The notes: generated by a model not told the origin, from the letters alone. DNA of 12,449 bases from a bacterium (GCA_017444165.1 JAFSXH010000210.1:1-12449); one strand, 5' to 3'. Counted from the first letter of the stretch, positions 1 through 7,386 are shown. Translations and numbers: made by a program.

Positions 1-124
1 ATTAATTATTAATTGAAAAACCTGCCCAAAAAAAATGACTTGTCCTAACAGGAAACAACTTCCCATCTGTGGCAAAAAGACTTGACAGAAAAGACTGAGA
101 GGAATCAGCAAGAGGGATTTATTT

Positions 125-859
125 ATGAAAAAAAGAGAAGAATTGCGTTTCTTAGTAATAGAAGCTCGTTTAGATAATTTTTTAGCTCAGCATGAAAAAG
201 ATTGTTTAATTCGCTCCAGCTCTCTGCAAAGCGAACAATTTGAACTTTATTCACTCTTGGAAAAAGATCTCCCCAAAGGCTACGAGCAAGATTTTGATTG
301 CGTAATTATCGGCGGCACAGGTGATTTTTCAGTCGTCCAAGACAGACCAGACTTTTACGAAAAACTCCTCGATTACGTGCGCTATCTGTACGAAATTAAC
401 TTCCCCATTTTGGGCCTCTGTTACGGCCACCAGATCTTGGCCCAAGCACTCGGTGGGAAAGTGATCACCGAAGAGCACGAAAACAGCGAGACAGGCACAT
501 ACCTAATGTACCTCACCGAGGAAGGGCGCAAAGATAAAGTATTGGCCGATCTGCCTGACACTTTCTACGCTCAAGAGGGTCATCATGATTCCGTAGTTGC
601 CATGCCCGAAGATTTTATCCGTTTAGCTTACAGTGATCGCTGTTATTGGCAAGCCATGCGCCACCAGACTAAACCAATTTACGGCTTCCAATTCCATCCT
701 GAACTTATCAAAGAAGATCTCGTCAAACGCATGCGAGCCTACGCTCACGTCTACGCTTCTCAACCTGGCCAGTTAGAAAAAGTGATCGATGAGATCAAAG
801 AGACGGACAACCAGAGTGCTATCAAGAACTTTATAGAAAAAGTGGTTTTAAATAATTGA
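125..859 (+). CDS. Stand-alone class I glutamine amidotransferase (GATase1)
   Basis: This 244-residue cytoplasmic protein is a single class I glutamine amidotransferase domain, the fold that hydrolyses glutamine and hands ammonia to an acceptor substrate. The nucleophile elbow GLCYGHQ places the catalytic Cys at residue 99. The motif YGFQFHPE places the His and Glu of the triad at 191 and 193. IIGGTGDFS (61-69) fits the oxyanion-hole loop. The length matches a lone domain related to the GMP synthase amidotransferase region, with no synthetase domain fused or adjacent. The acceptor substrate therefore cannot be read from context. The ATG at 125 has AGAGG at 111-115, 9 nt upstream. It looks monocistronic, since the next gene is 137 bp away beyond an inverted repeat. 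Family assignment is secure; the specific reaction is not. Confidence 0.9.
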   Translation: MKKREELRFLVIEARLDNFLAQHEKDCLIRSSSLQSEQFELYSLLEKDLPKGYEQDFDCVIIGGTGDFSVVQDRPDFYEKLLDYVRYLYEINFPILGLCYGHQILAQALGGKVITEEHENSETGTYLMYLTEEGRKDKVLADLPDTFYAQEGHHDSVVAMPEDFIRLAYSDRCYWQAMRHQTKPIYGFQFHPELIKEDLVKRMRAYAHVYASQPGQLEKVIDEIKETDNQSAIKNFIEKVVLNN

Positions 860-870
860 ACATAATTCGT

Positions 871-956
871 AATTCATAATGCTTAATTCGTAATTGGAAT
901 GAATTAATTATTTCTTTCCAAAATAGTCGCGCATTGCGAATTAAGCATTACGAATT
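871..956. repeat. AT-rich intergenic inverted repeat (19/20 bp arms)
   Basis: The arms are 871-890 (AATTCATAATGCTTAATTCG) and 937-956, whose reverse complement is AATTCGTAATGCTTAATTCG. They match at 19 of 20 positions and flank a 46-bp centre. The centre holds a smaller pair, TTGGAA at 894-899 and TTCCAA at 916-921, so a nested hairpin is possible. Further AATTCGTAATT-like copies abut the left arm. There is no T-tract on either side, so it does not look like an intrinsic terminator. It could be a dispersed palindromic or MITE-like element, but with one copy in the window this is inference. Confidence 0.75.
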
Positions 957-965
957 GTTAAAAGC

Positions 966-971
966 TATAAT
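966..971 (+). promoter_or_regulatory. Candidate -10 element (TATAAT) for the zinc-ribbon gene
   Basis: A perfect TATAAT lies 25 nt before the ATG at 997. I see no good -35 at 16-18 nt spacing; that place is occupied by the right arm of the inverted repeat. The AAGGGG ribosome binding site at 979-984 begins about where transcription would start, so the leader would be very short. The region is AT-rich and a chance match is possible. Confidence 0.3.
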
Positions 972-996
972 TTTACACAAGGGGATATAGAATAAT

Positions 997-1644
997 ATGA
1001 AATGCCAGAATTGCAATCACGAAATTGCTGATAGTGCTCTGACCTGTTCTTACTGTGGAAAGTTAGTTGCCGTAGATTCAAGAGAGGCTAATGAGATCTT
1101 CGCCGATACAGCTTCGGAGATGGCTCAAGCTTCAAACAATGTAATTGGCAATTTGGCCGCTACAGGTGAAGAGGCTATCCAAGAACTGCGTGACCTTTCA
1201 CAGACTTCTGGCATATCACAAATTACAGCCAGCCAGATCAGTCCCATCAGAGACATGTTCAGGCAATTAAATGAACTGAGTTCTGATGCCAAGACACCAG
1301 ATGAGAAATTGCTTCTTAAGAGCAATGTTCTCTACGGAGCGAACTCCAATTACATGCAAAACGCCAGCATAGAGCTGACGAACAAACGTATCCTCTTTTA
1401 CGAAAATGTCTCTACCCGATCAGGGTTAGTAAATTTCTTCAGTGCTTTTATGTCGCGCAGTTTTAGTTTCGATATCAAATTGGAACAGATCGAAAATATG
1501 GAAAGATGTGAAGTAAATTACAATCCTGGACACAAAATTTACTTAATCAACAAACGCCACTTCATTATCCAGTGCAGTAAGTACGCCCAATTTGATCGCC
1601 TCTTGCGCCAACTGTTAGACAATCCTAACCGACAGCCTGACTAG
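997..1644 (+). CDS. Zinc-ribbon protein with C-terminal PH/GRAM-like domain
   Basis: This 215-residue protein opens with a short zinc ribbon: CxxC at Cys3/Cys6 and CxxC at Cys17/Cys20, ten residues apart. A polar, probably helical linker (about 25-100) follows. Residues about 104-210 contain the IELTNKRILFY strand pattern and a closing helix (FDRLLRQLL), which resemble bacterial PH or GRAM-like domains that bind lipids or proteins. No signal peptide or membrane segment is visible, so it should be cytoplasmic or peripheral at the membrane. ATG 997 is preceded by AAGGGG at 979-984, 12 nt upstream. The last 20 nt overlap the 3' end of the convergent SRPBCC gene. The zinc ribbon is certain; the PH/GRAM assignment is by pattern only, and no function can be given. 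Confidence 0.75.
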   Translation: MKCQNCNHEIADSALTCSYCGKLVAVDSREANEIFADTASEMAQASNNVIGNLAATGEEAIQELRDLSQTSGISQITASQISPIRDMFRQLNELSSDAKTPDEKLLLKSNVLYGANSNYMQNASIELTNKRILFYENVSTRSGLVNFFSAFMSRSFSFDIKLEQIENMERCEVNYNPGHKIYLINKRHFIIQCSKYAQFDRLLRQLLDNPNRQPD

Positions 1645-2737
1645 TGTGAACCTCTACACCGATCAGCTCTGGGGCAGGACCTGAATCGTCGTCATCATCC
1701 TCTTCGCCTTGAGTTTCGTCCTTTTTGGGAGCGACAACTGGCGGAGTGGTGGGATCGGCGACCTTTGTCTCAGTAAATTGCTTGTTGAACTCTTTGAGAA
1801 TTTCAGGTTCTTCTGAAGCATACAGAGCCGAATCATCAAAGTCGGGCTTGACATCTTTGTGTTCGACATCGAAGCGCACATCTTCATCCTCGATCTCTTG
1901 CAAGATCTCTTCCTGACCTTTAACTGAAGGATTGGTCTGCTCGGCTTTGAGGATAAGATGCAACTCACCCATAGATTGCTCTATAAAACGCTTGAGTTCT
2001 TTGAATTTAGTCGCACTGAGTCCGTTACCGTACGTCGACCCTCTCGCCAAAATGGTCTTGCGTTCGGCACTGGCAATAAAGGATTTTAGTTCTAAGAAAC
2101 CATTAATCTCTTTCCAGGTAACTAAAAGCTCATGGTTAGTGATAGCCATAACCTTTCCCGTTAAGACCATGTTGTTTTTGAACTTCAAGCGCACAGTCGA
2201 ACCGACTTCACCAATAGCCCCGCTTTGAGTAAACCATTTGGAAAGTCCATCGGCACTAGTGTAATAGTGCATGAGTTGAGCATTATTATAAGGAGCGGTT
2301 ATGATAGTGAAAAAACCACGCCTATTCTTGCCCCAAAAATTCTCTAAATAGGTCTTTAAAAGGGCCAAAGACATCTCCCAGCCCGATTTAGCATCCCCCG
2401 CTCCCTCTTGACCTTCAGCTCCTGGGCCTGTCTCCACGATCTCAACACGACAGCCGTTTCCATAAGGACGAATAGAAATAGTCAGAGTCTGTGTGCCCAT
2501 ACCGGGAATTAAAGATTTTAAAACTATGCGTCTAGGTGGCTCTATGTCCTTGAGAGTGTAGTCCATGCTAAAGCCAAACTTCTCCCAGCGCATAGTTAAA
2601 GTACCACCTTGACCAGGCCAACCTGTAACCTTATCACAAAACCAGCGAGCTAAGTGTTCTGGTTCCGTCCAGGCTTCAAATGCTCTCTCTGGGGTGGTTT
2701 CTACTATGATGTTGCGTCTAATTTCGGGCACACCCAT
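1625..2737 (-). CDS. Tandem SRPBCC (AHSA1-like) protein with acidic C-terminal tail
   Basis: This 370-residue cytoplasmic protein has two successive START/SRPBCC-fold domains. The first (about 5-135) has typical AHSA1 features: IVETTPERAFEAWTEPEHLARWF near the start and a closing helix GWEMSLALLKTYLENF. The second (about 139-262) begins with FTIITAPYNNAQLMHYYTSA and ends with a helix at 244-262, and is more divergent. The remaining 108 residues are low complexity and strongly acidic, with a run of five Asp at 347-351 and several Pro. The family binds hydrophobic ligands or, as in Aha1, acts on Hsp90; the ligand here is unknown. ATG 2737 fits the domain start but lacks a clear Shine-Dalgarno. 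It is divergent from the MalZ-like gene with 110 bp between, and its 3' end overlaps the zinc-ribbon gene by 20 nt. Confidence 0.8.
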   Translation of the reverse strand: MGVPEIRRNIIVETTPERAFEAWTEPEHLARWFCDKVTGWPGQGGTLTMRWEKFGFSMDYTLKDIEPPRRIVLKSLIPGMGTQTLTISIRPYGNGCRVEIVETGPGAEGQEGAGDAKSGWEMSLALLKTYLENFWGKNRRGFFTIITAPYNNAQLMHYYTSADGLSKWFTQSGAIGEVGSTVRLKFKNNMVLTGKVMAITNHELLVTWKEINGFLELKSFIASAERKTILARGSTYGNGLSATKFKELKRFIEQSMGELHLILKAEQTNPSVKGQEEILQEIEDEDVRFDVEHKDVKPDFDDSALYASEEPEILKEFNKQFTETKVADPTTPPVVAPKKDETQGEEDDDDDSGPAPELIGVEVHTSQAVG

Positions 2738-2835
2738 GGCGGCTCTGCGCTTCGCTTACAGTTAAATATTTCCTAGTAGCAGGCAACGCGATCTTTTCTC
2801 TTGAAAGCGTAGGCAACTTAGAGTCACATAAAGGC

Positions 2836-2841
2836 GAGGAG
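2836..2841 (+). promoter_or_regulatory. Ribosome binding site GAGGAG for the MalZ-like gene
   Basis: GAGGAG ends 6 nt before the ATG at 2848 and supports that start. The 110-bp divergent region (2738-2847) holds no other site I can support; TTGAAA at 2801-2806 lacks a matching -10. Confidence 0.7.
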
Positions 2842-2847
2842 AACTCG

Positions 2848-4770
2848 ATGATAAGTTTTGTTTCCGCTCTGGCCTATCACGCCAGTGTTCACCCTTACTT
2901 TCACAAAGAACAGAGGGGCAAAGATACATTTTTAACCTTGCGCCTGCGCGTCCATTCCAGTTTGGATGCTTCTAAAGTCTTCGTGCGCTCCGCCCCTGAA
3001 GGCGAAGAATTAGCTCATGAAGCCAACTTGTTGGAGACCGAAGTAGCTGAAAAACTCAACGGTGCTCCCATCCATAAAGACTGGCTCTGGTGGGAAGCAG
3101 TCGTACCCGTCAGTGTTCCCCATTTCAGTTATCGCTTTTATATCTTGACCCCTAGGGGCAACTACAATGTCAATGCCAAGGGTTTAGTCCGCTATACACC
3201 TCTAGATAGAGATGATTTCAAATTTAATCTCTTCGATAACCCTCCCGAATGGGTCAAGGACTCCATCTTTTACCAGATCTTCCCTGATCGCTTCTACTGT
3301 GGAGATCCCAGCATTAATGTTAAAGAGGGAGAGTACACTTTAGAGGGCAAAGAAGTGAGCGTCTGTCCTTGGGATGATCCCGATGGTGTAAATAGAGGAA
3401 ACGGAGTCTTCTATGGCGGCGATATACCTGGTATTATCGAAAAATTGCCCTATATTGAGGACTTAGGAGCCACAGCCCTTTATCTCAATCCGATATTTAA
3501 AGCTCCCAGCAATCACAAATACGATGTGGCAGATTATAGAAGTATAGATCCACATTTGGGCGGTGAAGAGGCTCTCAAAAATTTACGTGCTGAGACTAAA
3601 GCTAAAAATATGCGTCTGGTTTTAGACATAGTCCCCAACCACTGTGGCGAGTGTCACTATTGGTTTTTAAAAGCCCGCGCCGATAAAGAGAGCAAAGAGT
3701 ACAATTACTTCACATTTTATGAAGATGATATAGACAATTACGAGATGTGGTTGGGAGTGAGAACTTTGCCGCGCTTAAATTATCGCTGTGCCGATCTGCG
3801 TCAGGAGATGTACGAAGGTCAGGATTCGATCATGCGCCACTGGCTGCGCGAGCCTTACGCCATTGATGGTTGGCGTTTAGATGTGGCTAATATGTTAGCC
3901 AGACAAAATTTCAGTCAATTGGCCCATGAAGTGGGACGAGGCATGCGCAAGGCTGTCAAGGAAGAGAATCCTCAAGCCTGGCTCTTGGCAGAGAATTTCT
4001 TCGATTTCACCGAGTACCAACAGGGTGATGAGTTCGATGCCGCTATGAATTATCGCGCCTTCACCTTCCCCTTGATGCAATGGATGGTAGGACGAGATTT
4101 TGAAGGCTTCAAGGGAACATTGCGCGGCGATACAGGCTTCTTGCCTACGGAAGACTTTGTCGAACAGCTACAAAATTTCCGTGCCGCTATTCCAGAATCT
4201 GTCTCCTTAAATATGTTCAACATGCTCGACAGTCACGATATTCCTAGGGCTAAGACGATGGCTTATGGGCGAACCGACAAAGTTAAAGCAATGTTGGCCT
4301 TTATGTTCGCTTACCAGGGAGCTCCCTGCATATATTACGGCGATGAGATCGGCATGGAAGGCGGCAAAGATCCCGACTGCCGTCGACCCATGATTTGGGA
4401 TGAGTCCAAGTGGGATAAAGATCTCCATCAATACGTCAAAAAACTCTGCCAACTCCGCAAAGAGGTCAGTGCTTTGCGCCGCGGCGATCTCCAGTGGCTC
4501 CAAGCTACTTACAATAGTTTAGCCTTCGTGCGCAACGATGGCCACTCTAGGGCGATACTAGCCATAACTAGAGATTGTGAACGCGAAAATAGACCCATCA
4601 GCGGCGAATTCCCCATGGAGTTTGCTCCCCTCGATGTAAGCTCTGCTGGTATTGCCGAAGGCACGAAGTTCGTGGGAGCGATCAGTGGCCGTGAAGCTTA
4701 TGTCTTAGGAGGATTGATCTGCCTCTCCCCCATGACCACAGGCACAGAGATCTGGATAGAACAACGATAG
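2848..4770 (+). CDS. malZ: Maltodextrin glucosidase / GH13 alpha-glucosidase (MalZ-like)
   Basis: This is a 640-residue GH13 enzyme without a signal peptide, expected to release glucose from maltodextrins in the cytoplasm. An N-terminal beta domain (about 20-115) precedes the barrel. YQIFPDRF at 142-149 opens the catalytic domain. The conserved regions are DIVPNH (260-265), GWRLDVANM with the nucleophile Asp345, LLAENF with the acid/base Glu382, and MLDSHD with His463 and the stabiliser Asp464. LYLNPIFKAPSNHKYD, DSIMRHWL, AAMNYRAFTFPL and PCIYYGDEIGM agree closely with my recollection of E. coli MalZ (about 604 residues), closer than to neopullulanases, which the N-terminal domain could also suggest. 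No maltose transporter or regulator gene lies nearby. Its stop is 3 bp from that of the convergent NAGPA-domain gene. GH13 membership is essentially certain; MalZ-type specificity is probable. Confidence 0.88.
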   Translation: MISFVSALAYHASVHPYFHKEQRGKDTFLTLRLRVHSSLDASKVFVRSAPEGEELAHEANLLETEVAEKLNGAPIHKDWLWWEAVVPVSVPHFSYRFYILTPRGNYNVNAKGLVRYTPLDRDDFKFNLFDNPPEWVKDSIFYQIFPDRFYCGDPSINVKEGEYTLEGKEVSVCPWDDPDGVNRGNGVFYGGDIPGIIEKLPYIEDLGATALYLNPIFKAPSNHKYDVADYRSIDPHLGGEEALKNLRAETKAKNMRLVLDIVPNHCGECHYWFLKARADKESKEYNYFTFYEDDIDNYEMWLGVRTLPRLNYRCADLRQEMYEGQDSIMRHWLREPYAIDGWRLDVANMLARQNFSQLAHEVGRGMRKAVKEENPQAWLLAENFFDFTEYQQGDEFDAAMNYRAFTFPLMQWMVGRDFEGFKGTLRGDTGFLPTEDFVEQLQNFRAAIPESVSLNMFNMLDSHDIPRAKTMAYGRTDKVKAMLAFMFAYQGAPCIYYGDEIGMEGGKDPDCRRPMIWDESKWDKDLHQYVKKLCQLRKEVSALRRGDLQWLQATYNSLAFVRNDGHSRAILAITRDCERENRPISGEFPMEFAPLDVSSAGIAEGTKFVGAISGREAYVLGGLICLSPMTTGTEIWIEQR

Positions 4771-4773
4771 AAC

Positions 4774-5580
4774 TTAGCGTCTCTTGACGACTAACCCCAC
4801 AGGAACAGAGAGCAGGCTGGGATGTTCACATCTATAGCCTGCTGTTTTTATAGATATACCGCTAGAGCTACCGCCATCCAAATTCAAGGCCCACAACGGC
4901 GCAACTCCGCCTTCATTCTCTGGACGAACCAACAATTCCGCACACTCACGCAGAGTTAGCGGGCAAGAGTAATCATTACAGTAGAGGATCAGCCTCCCTC
5001 GCCCATCTTTAGCTAAACCACTCAAACGCTCCCTCTCCCCTCTCAAACCGCTGTTGGGTTGGGAATTTACGACCAATCTCGGTCCAGATTGAAAGGCCAA
5101 TTCACAGGGAAAAGGATAAAAATCATCAGCATAAGTTAAATTGGCTTGGCGATTGCAAACAGTAAAGACACCAGACAAAAGACCACCAGCAGGACAGATA
5201 TAATCATTTAACACTCGCCCATTCTGTTGTAAATACCCCAAAGGCTTATATTTTTCGTCAAAAAACATCCCATTAATTGCCACTACCCCCTCTTTGCGTC
5301 GACGCATCTCAGACAGACTTATAGTCTTAACCCCATAATCCTCACCGCGACAGAGAGCCAATTTCCACCTCTGCAAGTCAAAGCGCACTTGCTCCATACT
5401 CCCCTTATCCCCTCCGCGTTCCAAAACAACACGGCGATACTCTAGGCCAGGCTCCAGCTCTTTCCAGCTCCCCCCTGAAGAGACCAAAACCCCTCCGCCA
5501 GCCTCAACGCAAAAACTCCAAAGAACAACGATTAAAAACATCAAACAAGTTGTCAATTTTATCTTACTAAGTATAGCCAT
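4774..5580 (-). CDS. Exported phosphodiester glycosidase family (NAGPA-domain) protein
   Basis: From the ATG at 5580 this is 268 residues. A Sec signal peptide is clear: Lys-containing n-region (MAILSKIK), hydrophobic core (TCLMFLIVVLWSF), then a CVEA|GG-type cleavage site. The mature part shows NAGPA-domain hallmarks: VVAINGMFFD followed by a GYLQQNGRVLN strand, a middle QSGPRLV segment, and the near-C-terminal LNLDGGSSSG. NAGPA-family proteins uncover or cleave phosphodiester-linked sugars, and bacterial members are often linked to cell-surface polysaccharides; the substrate here is unknown. A longer version from a GTG at 5655 adds 25 residues; it has a GGAG 10 nt upstream, whereas ATG 5580 has no clear Shine-Dalgarno. 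I prefer ATG 5580 because it gives a normal signal peptide. Six or more Cys in the mature part could form disulfides. Confidence 0.8.
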   Translation of the reverse strand: MAILSKIKLTTCLMFLIVVLWSFCVEAGGGVLVSSGGSWKELEPGLEYRRVVLERGGDKGSMEQVRFDLQRWKLALCRGEDYGVKTISLSEMRRRKEGVVAINGMFFDEKYKPLGYLQQNGRVLNDYICPAGGLLSGVFTVCNRQANLTYADDFYPFPCELAFQSGPRLVVNSQPNSGLRGERERLSGLAKDGRGRLILYCNDYSCPLTLRECAELLVRPENEGGVAPLWALNLDGGSSSGISIKTAGYRCEHPSLLSVPVGLVVKRR

Positions 5581-5633
5581 ATCTATCTGAACATTTATTC
5601 TTTTTTTACAACTTCCCCTCCGCTTCACTTTAA

Positions 5634-5736
5634 AACACACCCATGGTGTGAACACCTAACTCTAACTCCACTCTCCTAACTCCACTCTCCTAACTCCACA
5701 CTACTAAGTTTACAACACACCCACAGCGCGAACACC
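5634..5736. repeat. Two copies of a 23-bp element, 80 bp apart
   Basis: Copies at 5634-5656 and 5714-5736 share AACACACCCA at the left and AACACC at the right. Only four positions in the central seven differ (TGGTGTG versus CAGCGCG), and all four are transitions. Each copy can fold as CACAC paired with GTGTG or GCGCG around a five-base loop; in minus-strand RNA the second copy keeps pairing through G-U wobbles. The tandem 14-bp repeat sits between them. They lie in the divergent region ahead of the NAGPA-domain and UroD-fold genes and could be operators or part of a repetitive element; neither is proven. Confidence 0.65.
5662..5701. repeat. Tandem 14-bp repeat, nearly three copies
   Basis: The unit CTAACTCCACTCTC occurs at 5662-5675 and 5676-5689, followed by a partial third copy from 5690 (CTAACTCCACAC). 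A truncated CTAACT precedes the first unit. On the minus strand each unit contains GGAG, which places an SD-like sequence 10 nt before the alternative GTG start at 5655 of the NAGPA-domain gene. Confidence 0.8.
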
Positions 5737-5747
5737 CTACAAAAAGC

Positions 5748-5752
5748 AGGAG
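5748..5752 (+). promoter_or_regulatory. Ribosome binding site AGGAG favouring a TTG start
   Basis: AGGAG ends 10 nt before TTG 5763. It is 31 nt from the first in-frame ATG at 5784, too far to serve it. The site therefore argues for TTG, although the UroD family usually begins near the MNSAERIEAAL segment encoded from 5784. Confidence 0.55.
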
Positions 5753-5762
5753 CCTTCATTTC

Positions 5763-7373
5763 TTGAAACGAACGCGGCGGGCTATGAATAGTGCAGAACG
5801 TATCGAGGCCGCTTTGGCTGGTGCTGAGGTAGATCGACCTCCTTTCTCTTTTTGGTACAATTTTGGTTTACAACACATGTCGGGGGAAGCAATAGCCGAT
5901 GCCCATATTGCCTTTGCTAGACGCTTTTGTCTCGATTATGTAAGGGTAATCAGCGGCTATCCTTACCCTTTGGACGGGATGCGCAGTTTTGACCGTCCCA
6001 ACGATCTTTTAAATGTCCCTATCGTCAATGCAGAGGATAAATATTGGGGGCATCAGCTTCGCGCTTTAGAAAAGATCAGTAAAAAATTAAAAGACAGTAC
6101 TTGGGTTATCGATTCTGTAGACAGCCCCTGGACAGTGTTATGCAGATTGGCCAGTACGGAACTTGTCTTGCGCACTGCTCGCCAGAGGCCTGAGATAGTT
6201 AGAGCTGCTCTCAACAACATCTCTATATCTCAAGTAAACTACGTTAAAAAAGCTGTAAATACAGGTATTAAAGGCATATTTTTCACAATCACTGAAGCGA
6301 GCTACGATGCCTTAGATCCCATAAGTCACGAAGAGATCTGTAAGCCTTGCAATAACATGATACTGGAGGCCGCCTCAGAGCTCCCATTCAATGTTTTGCG
6401 CATAGAGGGCAATCGCCCTTACTTTGATACCCTCAAGGGAAAGGACGGCTACAAAACTCAAGCCGTGAGTTGGTCTCATTTCCGCGCTAAACAGGGGCTG
6501 GTTAAAGGTATATTAGAGTGGAATCGCTCCGTCTTGGGAGGCATTAATCATGACACTTTAGCGGAAGAGACACCTAACAATCTGAGAGCTTACTTCGAAA
6601 AATACGCTGAGTATTTCTTTGTACCCAGAGTAATTATTGCTCCCAGCGGTGTCTTGCCTAGCAATATCTCTCCTTATGTTTTAGACGGTGTGGTCTCAGC
6701 TATCGATAATCTCAAACTGGTCGGTAGACTCTTGAAGCCAGAGTCTACTAAAATAAAATCTGCTTCTAAACGTGCCGGCGTTGAGGAATATTACAGAGAA
6801 AAGAAAGGCAGTGAGAGCGATTACAGCCATAATTACGATTCCAAAGTTCCTCGCTATAGACGCGTCTACGAAAATGACAAGCCTATCATAGAAGAAAAAG
6901 TCATAAAAACTGCAGAAGAAGACCAAGAAACTTCTGGTTATGTACCAGTTCCAGAAACGAGCCGAGAAGTTGAAGAGGCTCCAGTTGCACTCAATTTAAC
7001 TAGAGCAGATTACGAAGAATCCGAACCTGTTAAGAGTGTTCAGGAGCGACCTAAGCGTGAGAAGAGATCTTCTGCAACCAGAGAGAGACGTTTTTCCACT
7101 GGTGAAAGAACTTATCGCCGTCGTGATGACCACCGTGATGACCGTCGCGATAATAAACGCGAAGGTTTCAAATCTAAAAAAGAAAGTAAGAGTTCTCGCA
7201 GAGGTTTTGCTGGGAGTTTTGATCGACTCCGTGATCGCTCATACCAAGCGAAGGGCAAGGGCTTCTCGACCTCAAAGCGCGGTGATCGTTCGCGCAACAG
7301 CGGTGATAGAAGCCAACATTCAGTGGCCTCTTCGCCAACTGGAGTGCGCAGGGTTGTGCGTATATACCGTTAA
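5763..7373 (+). CDS. UroD-fold protein with long Arg-rich disordered C-terminal tail
   Basis: Residues about 8-325 of this 536-residue protein resemble the uroporphyrinogen decarboxylase/cobamide methyltransferase superfamily: MNSAERIEAALAGAEVDRPP at the start, the LGGINHDTLAEETPNNL strand-and-loop, and the IIAPSGVLP segment near the end. The HemE N-terminal RQAGR-type motif is absent. By eye, the methyltransferase zinc ligands are also missing: LRIEG (212-216) stands where LHxCG is usual, and APSG (293-296) where APGC is usual. Residues 326-426 are polar and mixed charge. Residues 421-536 hold, by my count, 27 Arg and 11 Lys against 16 acidic residues, with RDD, RS and RG patterns. Family members normally end near residue 330-350, so the tail is an addition. 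The frame is open throughout and ends just before a terminator. Heme synthesis is doubtful; the function is unknown. Confidence 0.78.
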   Translation: MKRTRRAMNSAERIEAALAGAEVDRPPFSFWYNFGLQHMSGEAIADAHIAFARRFCLDYVRVISGYPYPLDGMRSFDRPNDLLNVPIVNAEDKYWGHQLRALEKISKKLKDSTWVIDSVDSPWTVLCRLASTELVLRTARQRPEIVRAALNNISISQVNYVKKAVNTGIKGIFFTITEASYDALDPISHEEICKPCNNMILEAASELPFNVLRIEGNRPYFDTLKGKDGYKTQAVSWSHFRAKQGLVKGILEWNRSVLGGINHDTLAEETPNNLRAYFEKYAEYFFVPRVIIAPSGVLPSNISPYVLDGVVSAIDNLKLVGRLLKPESTKIKSASKRAGVEEYYREKKGSESDYSHNYDSKVPRYRRVYENDKPIIEEKVIKTAEEDQETSGYVPVPETSREVEEAPVALNLTRADYEESEPVKSVQERPKREKRSSATRERRFSTGERTYRRRDDHRDDRRDNKREGFKSKKESKSSRRGFAGSFDRLRDRSYQAKGKGFSTSKRGDRSRNSGDRSQHSVASSPTGVRRVVRIYR

Positions 7374-7386
7374 GTAAAACAGAGAC

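Noticed and set aside
82..87. TTGACA resembling a -35 element before the amidotransferase gene
   Set aside because: No acceptable -10 sequence lies 16-19 nt downstream (the place reads AATCAGCAAG), so a promoter cannot be supported.
2781..2817. AGGCAAC repeated at 2781-2787 and 2811-2817 in the divergent region before the MalZ-like gene
   Set aside because: Two 7-bp matches 30 bp apart are too weak to call operators without other evidence.
5662..5701. Possible CRISPR-like array in the tandem CTAACTCCACTCTC region
   Set aside because: The 14-bp units abut directly with no spacers and there is no cas gene; it is a simple tandem repeat.
6738..7373. Frameshift or lost stop producing an artificial tail on the UroD-fold protein
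   Set aside because: The tail is a long open frame with coherent amino-acid composition, in-frame codon use like the rest of the gene, and a stop placed just ahead of a terminator. The alternative frame gives no sensible protein.
7036..7377. 113-residue open frame in +1-shifted register inside the 3' part of the UroD-fold gene
   Set aside because: It lies in the low-complexity Arg-rich tail, has no ribosome site or recognisable domain, and the main frame is open across the whole stretch. It is a by-product of stop-poor composition.
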